64,000 bases of DNA from Paracoccaceae bacterium (GCA_023383015.1 JAHDXW010000004.1:114836-178835); one strand, 5' to 3'. Positions 45,052 through 54,086 are shown, counted from the first letter of the stretch. Made by a program: numbers and translations. The notes: generated by a model not told the origin, from the letters alone.

Positions 45052-45795
45052 TCAGGGATCGATCCGGATGTTGCGCGACATCCGGAAGCGGTAACGGCTG
45101 CCGGGATACCAGGCGATACGGCGTTCCACCGGTCGGCCGTCGGGGCCGCGGAACAGGCTGGTCGAGACGAAGCCGGGCGCGCCGCTGCGCACCTTGACGG
45201 TCTGCGCGCGCTCACCGCGCAGGGTCACCGCCTCGAGTTCCTGGCTCACGGTCAGCGACGACAGTCCCAGCGCCGCCGCCGCAAGCTCATAGCTCGACCG
45301 CTCGCCCCACGACACGCCGGGACCGATGGCATCGACCACCCACTGCGGCAGGGTCGACCGGTAGAGGGCCAGCGGCAGGCCGTTGGCAAGCCCGAGCACC
45401 TCGATCTCGAGCGCCGCGCTGCCAGGGTCGACCTCAAGCTGCCCTGCCGTCGCCTCGTCCAGCGCAACCGCGTCGCGGCTGCGCAGGTGATAGGTCGGCT
45501 CCATCGACAGGTCGCGGACGGTCTTGCCAAACGGCTGCATCGCGCCGAGGTCTTGCCGGACCTTGGGCGATGCGACGAATGTTCCCCGTTGCGGAATGCG
45601 GACGATCAGGCCGTGCTGCTCGGCCAGGTCGAGCCCCTGGCGCACCGTGTCGCGGCTGAGTCCGAGCTGTTCGGCGATCTTTCGTTCACCCGCCAGGCGC
45701 GATCCCGGTGCAAGTTCGCCGTCGCGTATGCCTGCCGCAATGTAGGCAAAGACGTTCTCGTAACGGGTGTTGAGCCAGTTCGACTTGACTTGCAT
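45052..45795 (-). CDS. GntR family transcriptional regulator, HutC type (UTRA domain)
   Basis: A 247-residue regulator. The N-terminal winged helix (about 10-75) shows RYENVFAYIAAGIRDGELAP, QLGLSRDTVRQGLDLAEQHG and the wing RIPQRGTFVAS. The UTRA ligand domain follows (about 95-240), with YHLRSRDAVALDEATAGQ, SAALEIEVLGLANGLPLALY and the C-terminal RPVERRIAWYPGSRYRFRM. HutC-type proteins sense small metabolites such as urocanate or amino sugars. It lies between the ABC operon, which it faces, and the hydrolase operon, from which it diverges. The motif at 39556 and 45823 is the likely binding site for both. Confidence 0.94.
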   Translation of the reverse strand: MQVKSNWLNTRYENVFAYIAAGIRDGELAPGSRLAGERKIAEQLGLSRDTVRQGLDLAEQHGLIVRIPQRGTFVASPKVRQDLGAMQPFGKTVRDLSMEPTYHLRSRDAVALDEATAGQLEVDPGSAALEIEVLGLANGLPLALYRSTLPQWVVDAIGPGVSWGERSSYELAAAALGLSSLTVSQELEAVTLRGERAQTVKVRSGAPGFVSTSLFRGPDGRPVERRIAWYPGSRYRFRMSRNIRIDP

Positions 45796-45836
45796 TGCTG
45801 CGGCTTTCTGCTATTAAATGTACCAGACCATACCAG
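45790..45836 (+). promoter_or_regulatory. Putative promoter with HutC-type operator, hydrolase-AtuA operon
   Basis: TTGCAT (45790-45795), a 16-base spacer and TATTAA (45812-45817) are followed six bases later by CCAGACCATACCAG (45823-45836). The motif matches 12 of 14 bases of the one before the ABC operon, with the same spacing. The gap between the divergent regulator (45795) and hydrolase (45911) genes is 115 bases, so the site can also control the regulator itself. Confidence 0.65.
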
Positions 45837-45910
45837 CCCAACGCGGGCGCAGACCTTCGCTATCCGTCCGGCCAATAACAGACGCGTCACACGACAACCA
45901 GAGCGCACCC

Positions 45911-47707
45911 ATGACCGAAAGCCCAAGCTGGCTCCTGGACGGTGACATCCGCTGCATGACCGAGATGATCCCGTGCAGCGACCGGATCCTCCTGGCCACC
46001 GACGTCTACGTCCCGGGCGGCCGCGCGAGCCCCGGCCCCACGATCGTCGAGCGCACACCCTACGACCGGCGCAACCCCGAGCTCCGCGCGATGGCCTCGT
46101 TCTTCGCCGGGCGCGGCTACAATGTCGTACTGCAGGACACCCGCGGGCGCGGTGACAGCGAAGGGATGTTCCAGCACTACATCGCCCGCCCGCACGAGGG
46201 CGAGGACGGTGCGGCGCTCCTCGACTGGATCATCGGGCAGCCGTGGTCGGACGGCCAGGTGGGCACGACCGGCCTGTCCTACACCGGCGCCAACCAGCAG
46301 GCGCTGGCGATCATGAACCACCCGGCGCTGAAGTCGCAGGTGATCCTCGACGCCGGCATCAACTACTTCCGCCGCTGCGTGCGCGAGGACGGCGCCTTCG
46401 TCTTTGCCCAGCTCGGGGTCTATGCGCTCAACATGGCGCTCACGTCGCCGCAGGCGCGCAACGACCCGCTGTTGCGCGCCCGACTCGATGCGGTGCGCGC
46501 GAGGGCAACCGACTGGTATGCGCGCGCGCCGTGGAAGGCGGGCGACTCCCCCGTCTCGGCCCTGCCGGAATACGAGGCGTGGCTGCTTCATGCCCAGGAC
46601 AACCCGTCCGAGAACGACACCTGGCGCAATCCGGCGATGATGCTGGAGCCGTTCATCGATGCCTATCCGGACATCCCCAAGCTTCTGGTCACGAGCTGGT
46701 ACGGGCATCACGTCTGGTCGACGTTCCTCAAGTTGGATGCCTTCCGTGGCCACCGCTCGCCCACCAAGGCGCTGGTCGGGACATGGATCCACACATCGCC
46801 CTATGGCGACTCCCGGGTCTCGGGAGATGCCGACTTCGGGCCGGCGGCGAGCCTGAACATGAACGAGATCCGACTACGATGGTTCGATGCGACGCTGCGC
46901 GGCCATGGCTCCGACAGGGTCGCGCAGGTTCCGGCCGTCACCTACTTCGTCATGGGCGGAGGCGCCGGCACGCGCAACCCGGCCAACAGGCTCGACCACG
47001 GCGGCCGCTGGGCCGAGGCGACCCGATGGCCGCCCGAGGGTGGAGCCGACCTGCGGCTGCGGCTGGCCGCGGAGGGCGGGCTCGAGGTCGAGGCGCCGCA
47101 GCTGCCCGGGCGGCGGCGGATTGCCGTCGATCTCGACGCGCCGGTGCCGACGATCGGCAGCTCGCTGCGCAACCCCGACATCATGCCCGGCTTCATCTCG
47201 AGCGGCGGGGTCGACCAGGTCGAGCGCAGGGACGTCCACCGTTCGCCCGGCACCGGGCTGCCGCTGTCCAGCCGCGCCGACGTGGCGGCCTTCCGCACCG
47301 CGCCGTTCGACACCGCGGTCGAGATTGCCGGCCCGATCACGCTTCGGCTCTGGCTGTCGGCCGGCGCCCGGGCCTGCGACCTGTCGGTCAAGATCGTGGA
47401 CGAATACCCGCCGAGCGCGACGTGGCCCAACGGCTTCGCGCTCAACGTGGCCGATCACTACCAGCGCTTCGCCAGCTGGACCTCGCTTCTTGGGCCCGAG
47501 CCGGACGAGCCGGTCCTGGTCGAGATCGGGCCGATCCATGTCGCGAACCGCTTCATGCCGGGACACCGGCTGCGCCTACAGGTGGCGAATTCGAGCTGGC
47601 CGCGTTACGACCGCAATCCCGAAGCGCCGGCGCGCTTCGATTTCTGGGTCTGGTGTGGTGGCGACAGGGGGTCGGAGCTGCGGGGCGAGGGGATCGTCTT
47701 CGGCTGA
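45911..47707 (+). CDS. CocE/NonD family serine hydrolase (X-Pro dipeptidyl-peptidase S15-like)
   Basis: A 598-residue hydrolase. The N-terminal alpha/beta domain has ERTPYDRRNPELRAMASFFA, VVLQDTRGRGDSEGMF and the nucleophile GLSYTG with Ser123. The C-terminal jelly-roll domain typical of cocaine esterase and PepX starts near residue 350 (SSLRNPDIMPGFISSGGVDQ, RPITLRLW-like strands, PGHRLRLQVANSSWPRYDRN). Family members cleave esters, amides or acyl groups, for example cocaine esterase and glutaryl-7-ACA acylase. It has no signal peptide. Being first in the operon with AtuA-family, DUF4387 and DUF4392 genes, it probably makes the first cut in the imported compound. Confidence 0.93.
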   Translation: MTESPSWLLDGDIRCMTEMIPCSDRILLATDVYVPGGRASPGPTIVERTPYDRRNPELRAMASFFAGRGYNVVLQDTRGRGDSEGMFQHYIARPHEGEDGAALLDWIIGQPWSDGQVGTTGLSYTGANQQALAIMNHPALKSQVILDAGINYFRRCVREDGAFVFAQLGVYALNMALTSPQARNDPLLRARLDAVRARATDWYARAPWKAGDSPVSALPEYEAWLLHAQDNPSENDTWRNPAMMLEPFIDAYPDIPKLLVTSWYGHHVWSTFLKLDAFRGHRSPTKALVGTWIHTSPYGDSRVSGDADFGPAASLNMNEIRLRWFDATLRGHGSDRVAQVPAVTYFVMGGGAGTRNPANRLDHGGRWAEATRWPPEGGADLRLRLAAEGGLEVEAPQLPGRRRIAVDLDAPVPTIGSSLRNPDIMPGFISSGGVDQVERRDVHRSPGTGLPLSSRADVAAFRTAPFDTAVEIAGPITLRLWLSAGARACDLSVKIVDEYPPSATWPNGFALNVADHYQRFASWTSLLGPEPDEPVLVEIGPIHVANRFMPGHRLRLQVANSSWPRYDRNPEAPARFDFWVWCGGDRGSELRGEGIVFG

Positions 47708-47785
47708 TCGGTTGCCCGTCTGGGTCTGGCGCCCCGACGGGCGGGGATACCGGCCGGCGCATGCCGCCGTGCGGAAGGGGGATGA

Positions 47786-49144
47786 ATGGACTCGTTGAAG
47801 ATCATCTGTCCGAACGGACATCTGGGATTTGCACCGCTGAAGCCGGCCAGCTTCCACATCGGCGTCGATGCCGGGCCGGACTACATCGCCGCGGATTCGG
47901 GCAGCGACGACATCGGCCCGACGCCGCTGGGCAACGACACCTCGTGCAGCCCGCGCGACTGGCAGGAGCATGACCTCGAGGTGATGCTGCTGGCATCGCG
48001 CAAGCTGGGCGTGCCAATGATCATCGGCTCGGCGGGCGACACTGGCACCAACAGCCGAGTCGACCTCTTCGTGGGCATGATCCGCGCCATCGCCGCGCGC
48101 CACCGGCTCGGCCCGTTCCGCCTGGGCTGGTTCTATTCCGAACTCGACCGCGAAGTCGTGCGGGCGAAGATCCGCGGCGGCTCGCCGATCCTCGGGCTGG
48201 ATGGCCGCCCCGAGCTGACCGAGGCGCAGCTCGACGGCACCGCCCGGATCGTCGCCATGGCCGGCGTGCACCCCTTCCGCCGCCTGCTGGAGCAGGGCTG
48301 CGACGTGATCATCGGCGGGCGGTCGTCGGACAGTGCGATCTTCGCGGCCGCCGCGCTGCACCACGGCTTTCCCGAGGCGCAGGCCTACTACCTCGGCAAG
48401 GTGCTTGAATGCGCCTCGTTCTGTGCGGAGCCCTATGGCGGCAAGGAGACGGTGATGGGCGAGATCACCGCCACCCATGTCGACGTCACCGCCATGCATC
48501 CCGGCCAGCGCTGCACCGTGGCCTCGGTCGCCGGGCACGCGATGTACGAGCGGTCGAGCCCGTTCAGCGAATACGTCCTCGGCGGCATGCTCGACATGAC
48601 GAACTGCCACTACTCCCAGCTGACCGAGCGGACCGCCCGCATCACCGGCATGCGCTTCGAACCGGCCAGGCAGCTGCGGGTGAAGCTCGAGGGTGCAGGC
48701 AAGGTCGGCGAGCGCTTCGTCGGCATCGCCGGTATCCGCGACCCCTACACCATCGCCAACATCGACCGGGTGATCGAGTGGGCACGCGAGCAGACGCGCG
48801 AGCGTTTCGGCCCCGACGGCTGGTCGCTGCACTACAGCGTCTACGGCCGGAACGGCGTGATGGGCGATCTCGACCCCATGCGTCACCGGCCCGGGCATGA
48901 ACTCTGTGTCGTCGTCCAGGGCATTGCGCCGACCCGCGAGATGGCAGAGGAAGTGGCGATGACCGGCACCCGGCAGATGTTCTATGCCCGCCTTCCCGAC
49001 GTGAAGGGCACCGCCGGCGGCGCCGCCTTCCCGCTGGACGAGGTGCTGCCGGCAAGCCCGGCCTTCCGCTGGACGCTGAACCACACCATGGCGGTGGACG
49101 ACCCGATGGAGCTTTTCCCCGTCCACACGGACAGGGTCGGCTGA
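47786..49144 (+). CDS. AtuA family (DUF1446) acyl-CoA carboxylase-associated protein
   Basis: A 452-residue protein of the acyclic-terpene-utilisation AtuA/DUF1446 family. Visible family features: FHIGVDAGPDYIAADSGSDD near the start, MIIGSAGDTGTNSRVDLFVG, a likely nucleotide- or CoA-binding RMVRAI-type helix, and CDVIIGGRSSDSAIFAAAAL. The biochemical role of AtuA is not settled: it was named from geranyl-CoA degradation, but many homologues occur without a carboxylase. No carboxylase genes are present here. A DUF4387 gene follows 12 bases on; this pair is a recurring neighbourhood in my knowledge of the family and suggests the two products form one enzyme. Confidence 0.9.
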   Translation: MDSLKIICPNGHLGFAPLKPASFHIGVDAGPDYIAADSGSDDIGPTPLGNDTSCSPRDWQEHDLEVMLLASRKLGVPMIIGSAGDTGTNSRVDLFVGMIRAIAARHRLGPFRLGWFYSELDREVVRAKIRGGSPILGLDGRPELTEAQLDGTARIVAMAGVHPFRRLLEQGCDVIIGGRSSDSAIFAAAALHHGFPEAQAYYLGKVLECASFCAEPYGGKETVMGEITATHVDVTAMHPGQRCTVASVAGHAMYERSSPFSEYVLGGMLDMTNCHYSQLTERTARITGMRFEPARQLRVKLEGAGKVGERFVGIAGIRDPYTIANIDRVIEWAREQTRERFGPDGWSLHYSVYGRNGVMGDLDPMRHRPGHELCVVVQGIAPTREMAEEVAMTGTRQMFYARLPDVKGTAGGAAFPLDEVLPASPAFRWTLNHTMAVDDPMELFPVHTDRVG

Positions 49145-49156
49145 GGAGGCGGCGAC

Positions 49157-49504
49157 ATGAACGGTACCGGCGAGGCGAACAGCATCCGCAGGCTGGCGGA
49201 ACTGGCCAAGACCATCCGCTCCAAGAACGCGGGAACGGACAAGATCACCTTCGACATCATCTTCCGCGAGCGCGAGACCTACGAGATGGTGAAGCGTTCG
49301 GGGGCGCTGACGCCCGAGCGGGTCTGCGCGCTCTACGGCATCGATCCGGCGCGGCTGACCGATTTCGTGGCCTTCGATCCGGCCTTCGCGATCAAGTTCA
49401 CCTTCCTGCGGAAGGAGCCGAGCGGCTCGCCCGGCGACGGCGACATCTTCGGGGCGCAGCAGTACGCACCCCTGCTCGATGTCGAGGTGGACATCGGCGC
49501 CTGA
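49157..49504 (+). CDS. DUF4387 domain-containing protein
   Basis: A 115-residue protein matching the small DUF4387 family in length and motifs: RRLAELAKTIRSKNAGTDKI at the N-terminus, then TFDIIFRERETYEMVKRSG and a final KFTFLRKEPSGSPGDGDIFG followed by GAQQYAPLLDV. It is adjacent to the AtuA-family gene (12 bases), and the two probably form a complex in which this protein is the small subunit. No catalytic residue set is known to me. GGAGGCGGCGAC before the ATG is a good ribosome site. Its function in the imported compound's degradation is unknown. Confidence 0.88.
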   Translation: MNGTGEANSIRRLAELAKTIRSKNAGTDKITFDIIFRERETYEMVKRSGALTPERVCALYGIDPARLTDFVAFDPAFAIKFTFLRKEPSGSPGDGDIFGAQQYAPLLDVEVDIGA

Positions 49505-49605
49505 GCGCGCGGCTGCGGCCGGGCCTCATCCGGACCACGACCAGCATCAGCCCGGCGTGTGCAATCCCGCGCACGCCACCCAGTCGCAAGGCCAGAGGAC
49601 GCCCG

Positions 49606-51777
49606 ATGAGCGCAGCCGAGAAGGGCGACGTTCTTGTTCGCCGGTGTGAGGCGATCGACCGCCTGACCAGCATCGACTTGCCGGGCCGCGGTGTCATCGG
49701 TCTTCTCTACGATGCCGCGCGACGCGATGCCGGACGGCCGCTGTCGCTCAACGCCGCCGAGATCCTTGCCGGGGCGCTGGCCCCGGGGAAGGTTGTGCTG
49801 GTCGCGACGGGCTGGCTCGACCGGCCGCATGTCAGCCGGTCCATCGCCGAATCCGACGGCCCCCCGGGGGCAGCGGCGCTGTCGCGGGCGCTGCATCTGG
49901 GGCTTGGCGCGATCCCCTTCATCCTGGTCGAGGAAGAGATCGTCGCCGGCACAGTGGCGGTCGTGCAGGCCGCGGGACTTCGCTGCGTTTCGCCGGACGA
50001 GACCCTGCGCGCCCGCGGCGGCTCGGGGGCTCTGCACCCCGCGGCGGTGATCGCTCTGCCCGCCGACCGCGCTGCGTCCTCGGCACTGGCCGAGGATCTG
50101 CTGGCACGCTTCGACGTCGGCGCTTTCGTGGCGATCGAGAAGGGTGGTGAGAACGCGCGGGGCCGCATCCTCACCAGCCGCGGGATGGACACCACCGACG
50201 CCCTGGCCAAGGCCGACGCCGTGCGCGAGGCCTGCACCGCTCGCGGCATCGCCACCATCGGCATCGGCGACGGCGGCAACGAGATCGGGATGGGCCGGAT
50301 CGCCGGGGCGCTGGCGGGGCGGCTGCGCAACGCGACCGGGCCAAGCGGAACCATCGCGGACGGCGTCGTGCCGGCCGGCCGGACCGACGCGCTGGTCGCT
50401 GCGACGACCTCGAACTGGGGCGCCTACGGCGTCGCTACGGCGCTCGCACTGCTCCTCGAGCGGCCCGAAGTCATGCACGGCCCCGACATCGAGGAGGACA
50501 TCCTGCGCGCCAGCGCCGCCGCCGGCTTCATCGACGGGGTCAGCGGCCATGTCGCCCCCAGCGTCGACGGCATCCCGCTGGCCGTCGACCTTGCCTTCCT
50601 TCGGCTGCTGCGCAGCGTTCTGGGTGACGGCGTGGACACCAGGGCATGGAAACGCGGCGCCGTCTCGCCGCGGGCACCGGGCGCTGCAGAGGCCGTGGCC
50701 CCGCCCTGGGCGCGGTGGGAACTCGACGGCAGCCCGCGCGACCGGGCGGCCGAGATTGCCGGACGGATCGACGCGCTGATCACGATCGACCTGCCCGACC
50801 GCGAGGTCATGGACCTGGCATTCCCGGCTTTCCGCGCGGCCTATGGCGCGCCGCTCTGCCATCTGGCGGCCGAGCGGCTGGCGACGGTGCAGCGCGGCCA
50901 GATCGTGGTCATCGCGACCGGCTTTCCCAACCGCGTCCGCGTCGATCCCGACATCGCCGAATCCGACGGGCCCGTCGGCGCCGCGGTGCTGGCTCGCGCC
51001 GTGCATCTCGGCCTCGGGGCAGTCCCGCTCATCCTGATCGAGGCGCCGCTCGTTGCGCCGATGGCACGCATTCTCCATGCCTGCGGACTGCGGGCGCTGA
51101 GCCTCGAGGCGGCGAAGCGGTGCAGCAGCCTGAACGCCACGATGCACGGCGCCTGCGTCATTCCGCTGCCGGTCGACCTCGGAGAGGCCGAGGCCCAGGC
51201 CCTGGCGCTGATGGCCGAGCATGACATCGGGGCGTTCATCTCGATCGAGAAGACGGCGGCCAATCCGGCGGGCGAACTATGCTACAGCCGCGGTGGCATC
51301 GGCACGCCCCATGTCGGCAAGACCGACCCGCTGGTCGCGCTGTGCCGCGCACGCGCGGTCACCACCATCGGCATCGGCGACGGCGGCAACGAGCTTGGCA
51401 TGGGCAATGCCGGCGGCATCCTGCGTTCGTTGCTGACCTTCGGCGACGCCAGCTACAACGGCGGCATCGTCCCGGCGCAGGAGACCGACTTCGTGGTGCC
51501 GACCACGGTTTCGAACTGGGGCGGCTACGGCCTTGCCGCGGCGCTCGCGGCGCGGCTCGGCCAGCCCGACATCCTGCACGACGAGGCCACCGAACGGCGG
51601 ATGTTGCTGGCCGCCTCGCTCGAGGGGCTGATCGACGGCGTTACCGGCGCAACCCTGCCGACCTCGGACGGGCTGTCCGAGGAGATCCACGCCGCCGTCG
51701 TGACAATGCTGCGGGCCCTCATCGGCCTCGGCATTCCTGACAACGACTGGCCGGGTTCCACGCCCGCCCGCGGCTGA
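49606..51777 (+). CDS. Tandem DUF4392 protein (glutamate cyclase-like, duplicated)
   Basis: A 723-residue protein made of two homologous halves of about 360 residues. The signature GIGDGGNE occurs at about 219-226 and again at 589-596, 370 residues apart. Other doubled blocks: ESDGPPGAAALSRALHLGLG versus ESDGPVGAAVLARAVHLGLG, and TTSNWGAYGVATALALLLER versus TVSNWGGYGLAAALAARLGQ. Each half matches the DUF4392 domain of mitochondrial D-glutamate cyclase, which dehydrates D-glutamate to 5-oxo-D-proline. Both halves keep the motif residues, so both may be active or form one two-site enzyme. It ends the HutC-linked operon, about 100 bases after the DUF4387 gene. Confidence 0.9.
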   Translation: MSAAEKGDVLVRRCEAIDRLTSIDLPGRGVIGLLYDAARRDAGRPLSLNAAEILAGALAPGKVVLVATGWLDRPHVSRSIAESDGPPGAAALSRALHLGLGAIPFILVEEEIVAGTVAVVQAAGLRCVSPDETLRARGGSGALHPAAVIALPADRAASSALAEDLLARFDVGAFVAIEKGGENARGRILTSRGMDTTDALAKADAVREACTARGIATIGIGDGGNEIGMGRIAGALAGRLRNATGPSGTIADGVVPAGRTDALVAATTSNWGAYGVATALALLLERPEVMHGPDIEEDILRASAAAGFIDGVSGHVAPSVDGIPLAVDLAFLRLLRSVLGDGVDTRAWKRGAVSPRAPGAAEAVAPPWARWELDGSPRDRAAEIAGRIDALITIDLPDREVMDLAFPAFRAAYGAPLCHLAAERLATVQRGQIVVIATGFPNRVRVDPDIAESDGPVGAAVLARAVHLGLGAVPLILIEAPLVAPMARILHACGLRALSLEAAKRCSSLNATMHGACVIPLPVDLGEAEAQALALMAEHDIGAFISIEKTAANPAGELCYSRGGIGTPHVGKTDPLVALCRARAVTTIGIGDGGNELGMGNAGGILRSLLTFGDASYNGGIVPAQETDFVVPTTVSNWGGYGLAAALAARLGQPDILHDEATERRMLLAASLEGLIDGVTGATLPTSDGLSEEIHAAVVTMLRALIGLGIPDNDWPGSTPARG

Positions 51778-52249
51778 CGCGCGCGCCGGCGGTGCCCCAT
51801 CGCGCCGCACCGTCCCCCATGGCCATGCCTGCCGGCCCCCTCGGAGGGATCGCATGCGGGGCGGGCCTGCCGGGTCGCATACCTGCCACGGAGCGGGCGG
51901 CAGCGCCGGTCAGTTCAAGCGCAGGCCGGCCGTACATGCGGCCAGGGGTCCGCACGCCACTTCCCCAGGTGCAACGCGCCCGTTGTCGCGCCGTCCCCCC
52001 ACAGTTTCGGGGACATGCCGGCACAGGGCGGTGACCGTTCCGGCCTGTGCCGGAATGGGGTACCAGCTGCGTGCGCGCGTCCCGTGTCCGCGTCAGGCAC
52101 TCCTGCAGGAACTCGACACCGGCGGTGCCGGAAGCCTCGACGGCGGCTGCCGCATCCGTGGCCACGCCAGGCGGCCGGACGGCCCGCTCCCCGCCTGCCG
52201 GCCGCAGTGCACACGGGGCAACGGCGGGCCAGGGCGCGGCGGACGGCGT
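51778..52249. other. Gene-free stretch between convergent units
   Basis: 472 bases without a supportable gene. It is uniformly GC-rich; open stretches on both strands have random-looking Arg/Pro/Gly/Ala-rich translations and no ribosome site. It probably contains the terminators of the DUF4392 gene and of the convergent GST gene, but I see no canonical hairpin with a T-run. Confidence 0.5.
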
Positions 52250-53212
52250 TCAGGCTGCGAGGGCTGCCGGCAACTCCGGCCCGACCGGCACGATGCCGGT
52301 CGGGTTCAGCGCCCTGATCGAGTAGTATCCACGCTTGATGTGGTCGATGCTGACGGTCTCTCGCACACCGGGAATCGCAAGGATGCGGGCTTGGTAGGCG
52401 CTGAGCGCGGCGTAGTCGGCGAGACGGCGCAGGTTGCACTTGAAGAGGCCGCGATAGGCCACGTCGAAGCGCACCAGCGTCAGGAACAGGCGGATGTCCG
52501 CCTCGGTGAAGCGGTCGCCGAGGAGGTAGGCGCGGCCATCCGAGAGGCGTCTCTCCAGATCGTCGAGCATGGCAAAGACGCCGTGAAATGCCTCCTCATA
52601 GGCGGCCTGCGTCGCTGCAAAGCCTGCAGGGTAGACGCCGTTGTTGAGCAGCGGGTAGATCTCGGCGTTCAGCGCATCGATACCGGGCCGCAGCTGTGAA
52701 GGGTAAAGGTCCACCGGCAAGGCCGCGAGGTCACCGAAGCCCGAGTTCATCATCCGCAGGATGTCGGCGGACTCATTGTTGACGATGGTGCGGCGCTGCC
52801 TGTCCCAGAGCACCGGAACCGTTGCCCGCCCCGAGTAGGCCGGATCCGCGCGGGTATAGATCTCGTGCAAATAGGTGGCGCCGTTCACCTCGTCGGGGTC
52901 TGCGCCGGCATGGTCGCCGAAGCGCCAGCCCTGATCAGTCAGTGCGGGTTCGACGACCGAGACCTGGATGACGCGCTCGAGGCATTTCAGCCGGCGGCCG
53001 ATGAGCGTGCGCGAGGCCCAGGGGCAGATCAGCGCGACATAGAGGTGGTAGCGCCCGGCCTCGGCTCTGAAGCCTCCCGAACCGGTCGGGCCGGGCGCGC
53101 CGTCGGGCGTCAACCAATGGCAGAAGCTCGAGGTCTGGCGCGCGAAGCCGCCCTTTGCGTCACTGGCCTGCATCGGGTGCCAGTCGGACGTCCACTTCCC
53201 GTTCACGAGCAT
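52250..53212 (-). CDS. Glutathione S-transferase family, glutathionyl-hydroquinone reductase-like
   Basis: A 320-residue enzyme of the Xi-class GST group (YqjG, PcpF, ECM4), which reductively removes glutathione from glutathionyl-hydroquinones. The catalytic Cys is in the family motif LICPWASRTLIGRRL, about residue 64. TVPVLWDRQRRTIVNNESAD is the glutathione-contacting cis-Pro and SNESADI-like motif, and the C-terminal domain has YLLGDRFTEADIRLFLTLVR. Its length fits the family. It is the last gene of the DoxX-VOC-GST run, ten bases after the VOC gene, which points to quinone or catechol detoxification. Confidence 0.92.
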   Translation of the reverse strand: MLVNGKWTSDWHPMQASDAKGGFARQTSSFCHWLTPDGAPGPTGSGGFRAEAGRYHLYVALICPWASRTLIGRRLKCLERVIQVSVVEPALTDQGWRFGDHAGADPDEVNGATYLHEIYTRADPAYSGRATVPVLWDRQRRTIVNNESADILRMMNSGFGDLAALPVDLYPSQLRPGIDALNAEIYPLLNNGVYPAGFAATQAAYEEAFHGVFAMLDDLERRLSDGRAYLLGDRFTEADIRLFLTLVRFDVAYRGLFKCNLRRLADYAALSAYQARILAIPGVRETVSIDHIKRGYYSIRALNPTGIVPVGPELPAALAA

Positions 53213-53222
53213 GGCCGGATGC

Positions 53223-54086
53223 TCACGCGCTCAGTGTGATCCGCGTGCCCCAGGGATCGCGCAGGGCAATCGTGCCCGCACGCCGCTCGACCGTAATTCC
53301 GGCCGCATCGGCGCGCGCCGCGGTTGCGTCGAGCGACGCGGCCCCCCTGACGACGATTCCCACCTCGTCAAGCCCGGCCATTCCCGCGGGGCGGCGTCTG
53401 GCGCGGCGGCTGTTCCAGGTATTGCCGGCAAGCTGGTGGTGGTAGCCGCCACTGCCGTAGAAGCTCGCGCCGGGGTAACGTGCGGCGATGTCGAAGCCCA
53501 GCACGTCGCGGTAGAAGCGGTCGGCAGCCTCGGTGTCGCCGACCTGAAGGTGCACATGGCCGACGCAGCCACCGGCGGGAAAGCCCGACCACCTGGTGCC
53601 CTCTGCGCTGCTCAGCAGGTTCTGCAGGTCGAGCGGGTCGGTCGCCATGCGCACCACGCCCGTTGGCGTGCGCCAGCGCCCGGCGGGGCGATCGGCGTAG
53701 ACCTCGATGCCGTTGCCCTCGGGATCGGCAAGGTAGATCGCCTCGCTGACCAGGTGGTCGGATGCCCCGTGAAGCGCCACGCGGGTCGCGGCGACATGGG
53801 CGAGCCAGCGCGCGAGATCGGCGCGGTCAGGCAGCAGGAAGGCGTTGTGGAACAGCCCGGCCTGCCGCGGGTCGGGCGGTGCCAGGGCCGGATCGCCAGC
53901 AAGTTCCAGCAGCGGCGTGCCGCCGGCGCCCAGCACGGCACGGCTGCGGCCGGTCTCGATCGGCACCAGGCCGAGAACCTGCCGGTAGAAGGACGAGACC
54001 GCCTCGAGGTCGCTCACCCTCAGGCGGACGGTGCCGATGCGCATCGGGGCGGCGCTCAAGTCGAAGACGTCGGTCGCGGCGGTCAT
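53223..54086 (-). CDS. VOC family protein, catechol 2,3-dioxygenase CatE-like
   Basis: A 287-residue protein with two vicinal-oxygen-chelate halves (IGTVRLRVSDLEAVSSFYRQ and VGHVHLQVGDTEAADRFYRD). Possible metal ligands: His in LFHNAFLLPDRADLARWLAH, Glu in GNGIEVYADRPAG, and His in GGCVGHVHLQVGD. The block with FHNAFLLPDRADLARWL is typical of CatE-type extradiol dioxygenases (YfiE/CatE) that cleave catechol. It may cleave a catechol or serve as a glyoxalase-like resistance protein. It precedes the GST gene and follows DoxX on the minus strand, a common quinone-stress arrangement under a LysR regulator. Confidence 0.88.
   Translation of the reverse strand: MTAATDVFDLSAAPMRIGTVRLRVSDLEAVSSFYRQVLGLVPIETGRSRAVLGAGGTPLLELAGDPALAPPDPRQAGLFHNAFLLPDRADLARWLAHVAATRVALHGASDHLVSEAIYLADPEGNGIEVYADRPAGRWRTPTGVVRMATDPLDLQNLLSSAEGTRWSGFPAGGCVGHVHLQVGDTEAADRFYRDVLGFDIAARYPGASFYGSGGYHHQLAGNTWNSRRARRRPAGMAGLDEVGIVVRGAASLDATAARADAAGITVERRAGTIALRDPWGTRITLSA

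Noticed and set aside
51719..52165. Minus-strand open frame of 148 codons in the gap after the DUF4392 gene.
   Set aside because: It overlaps the DUF4392 gene end, has no ribosome site, and its composition lacks any protein-like pattern.
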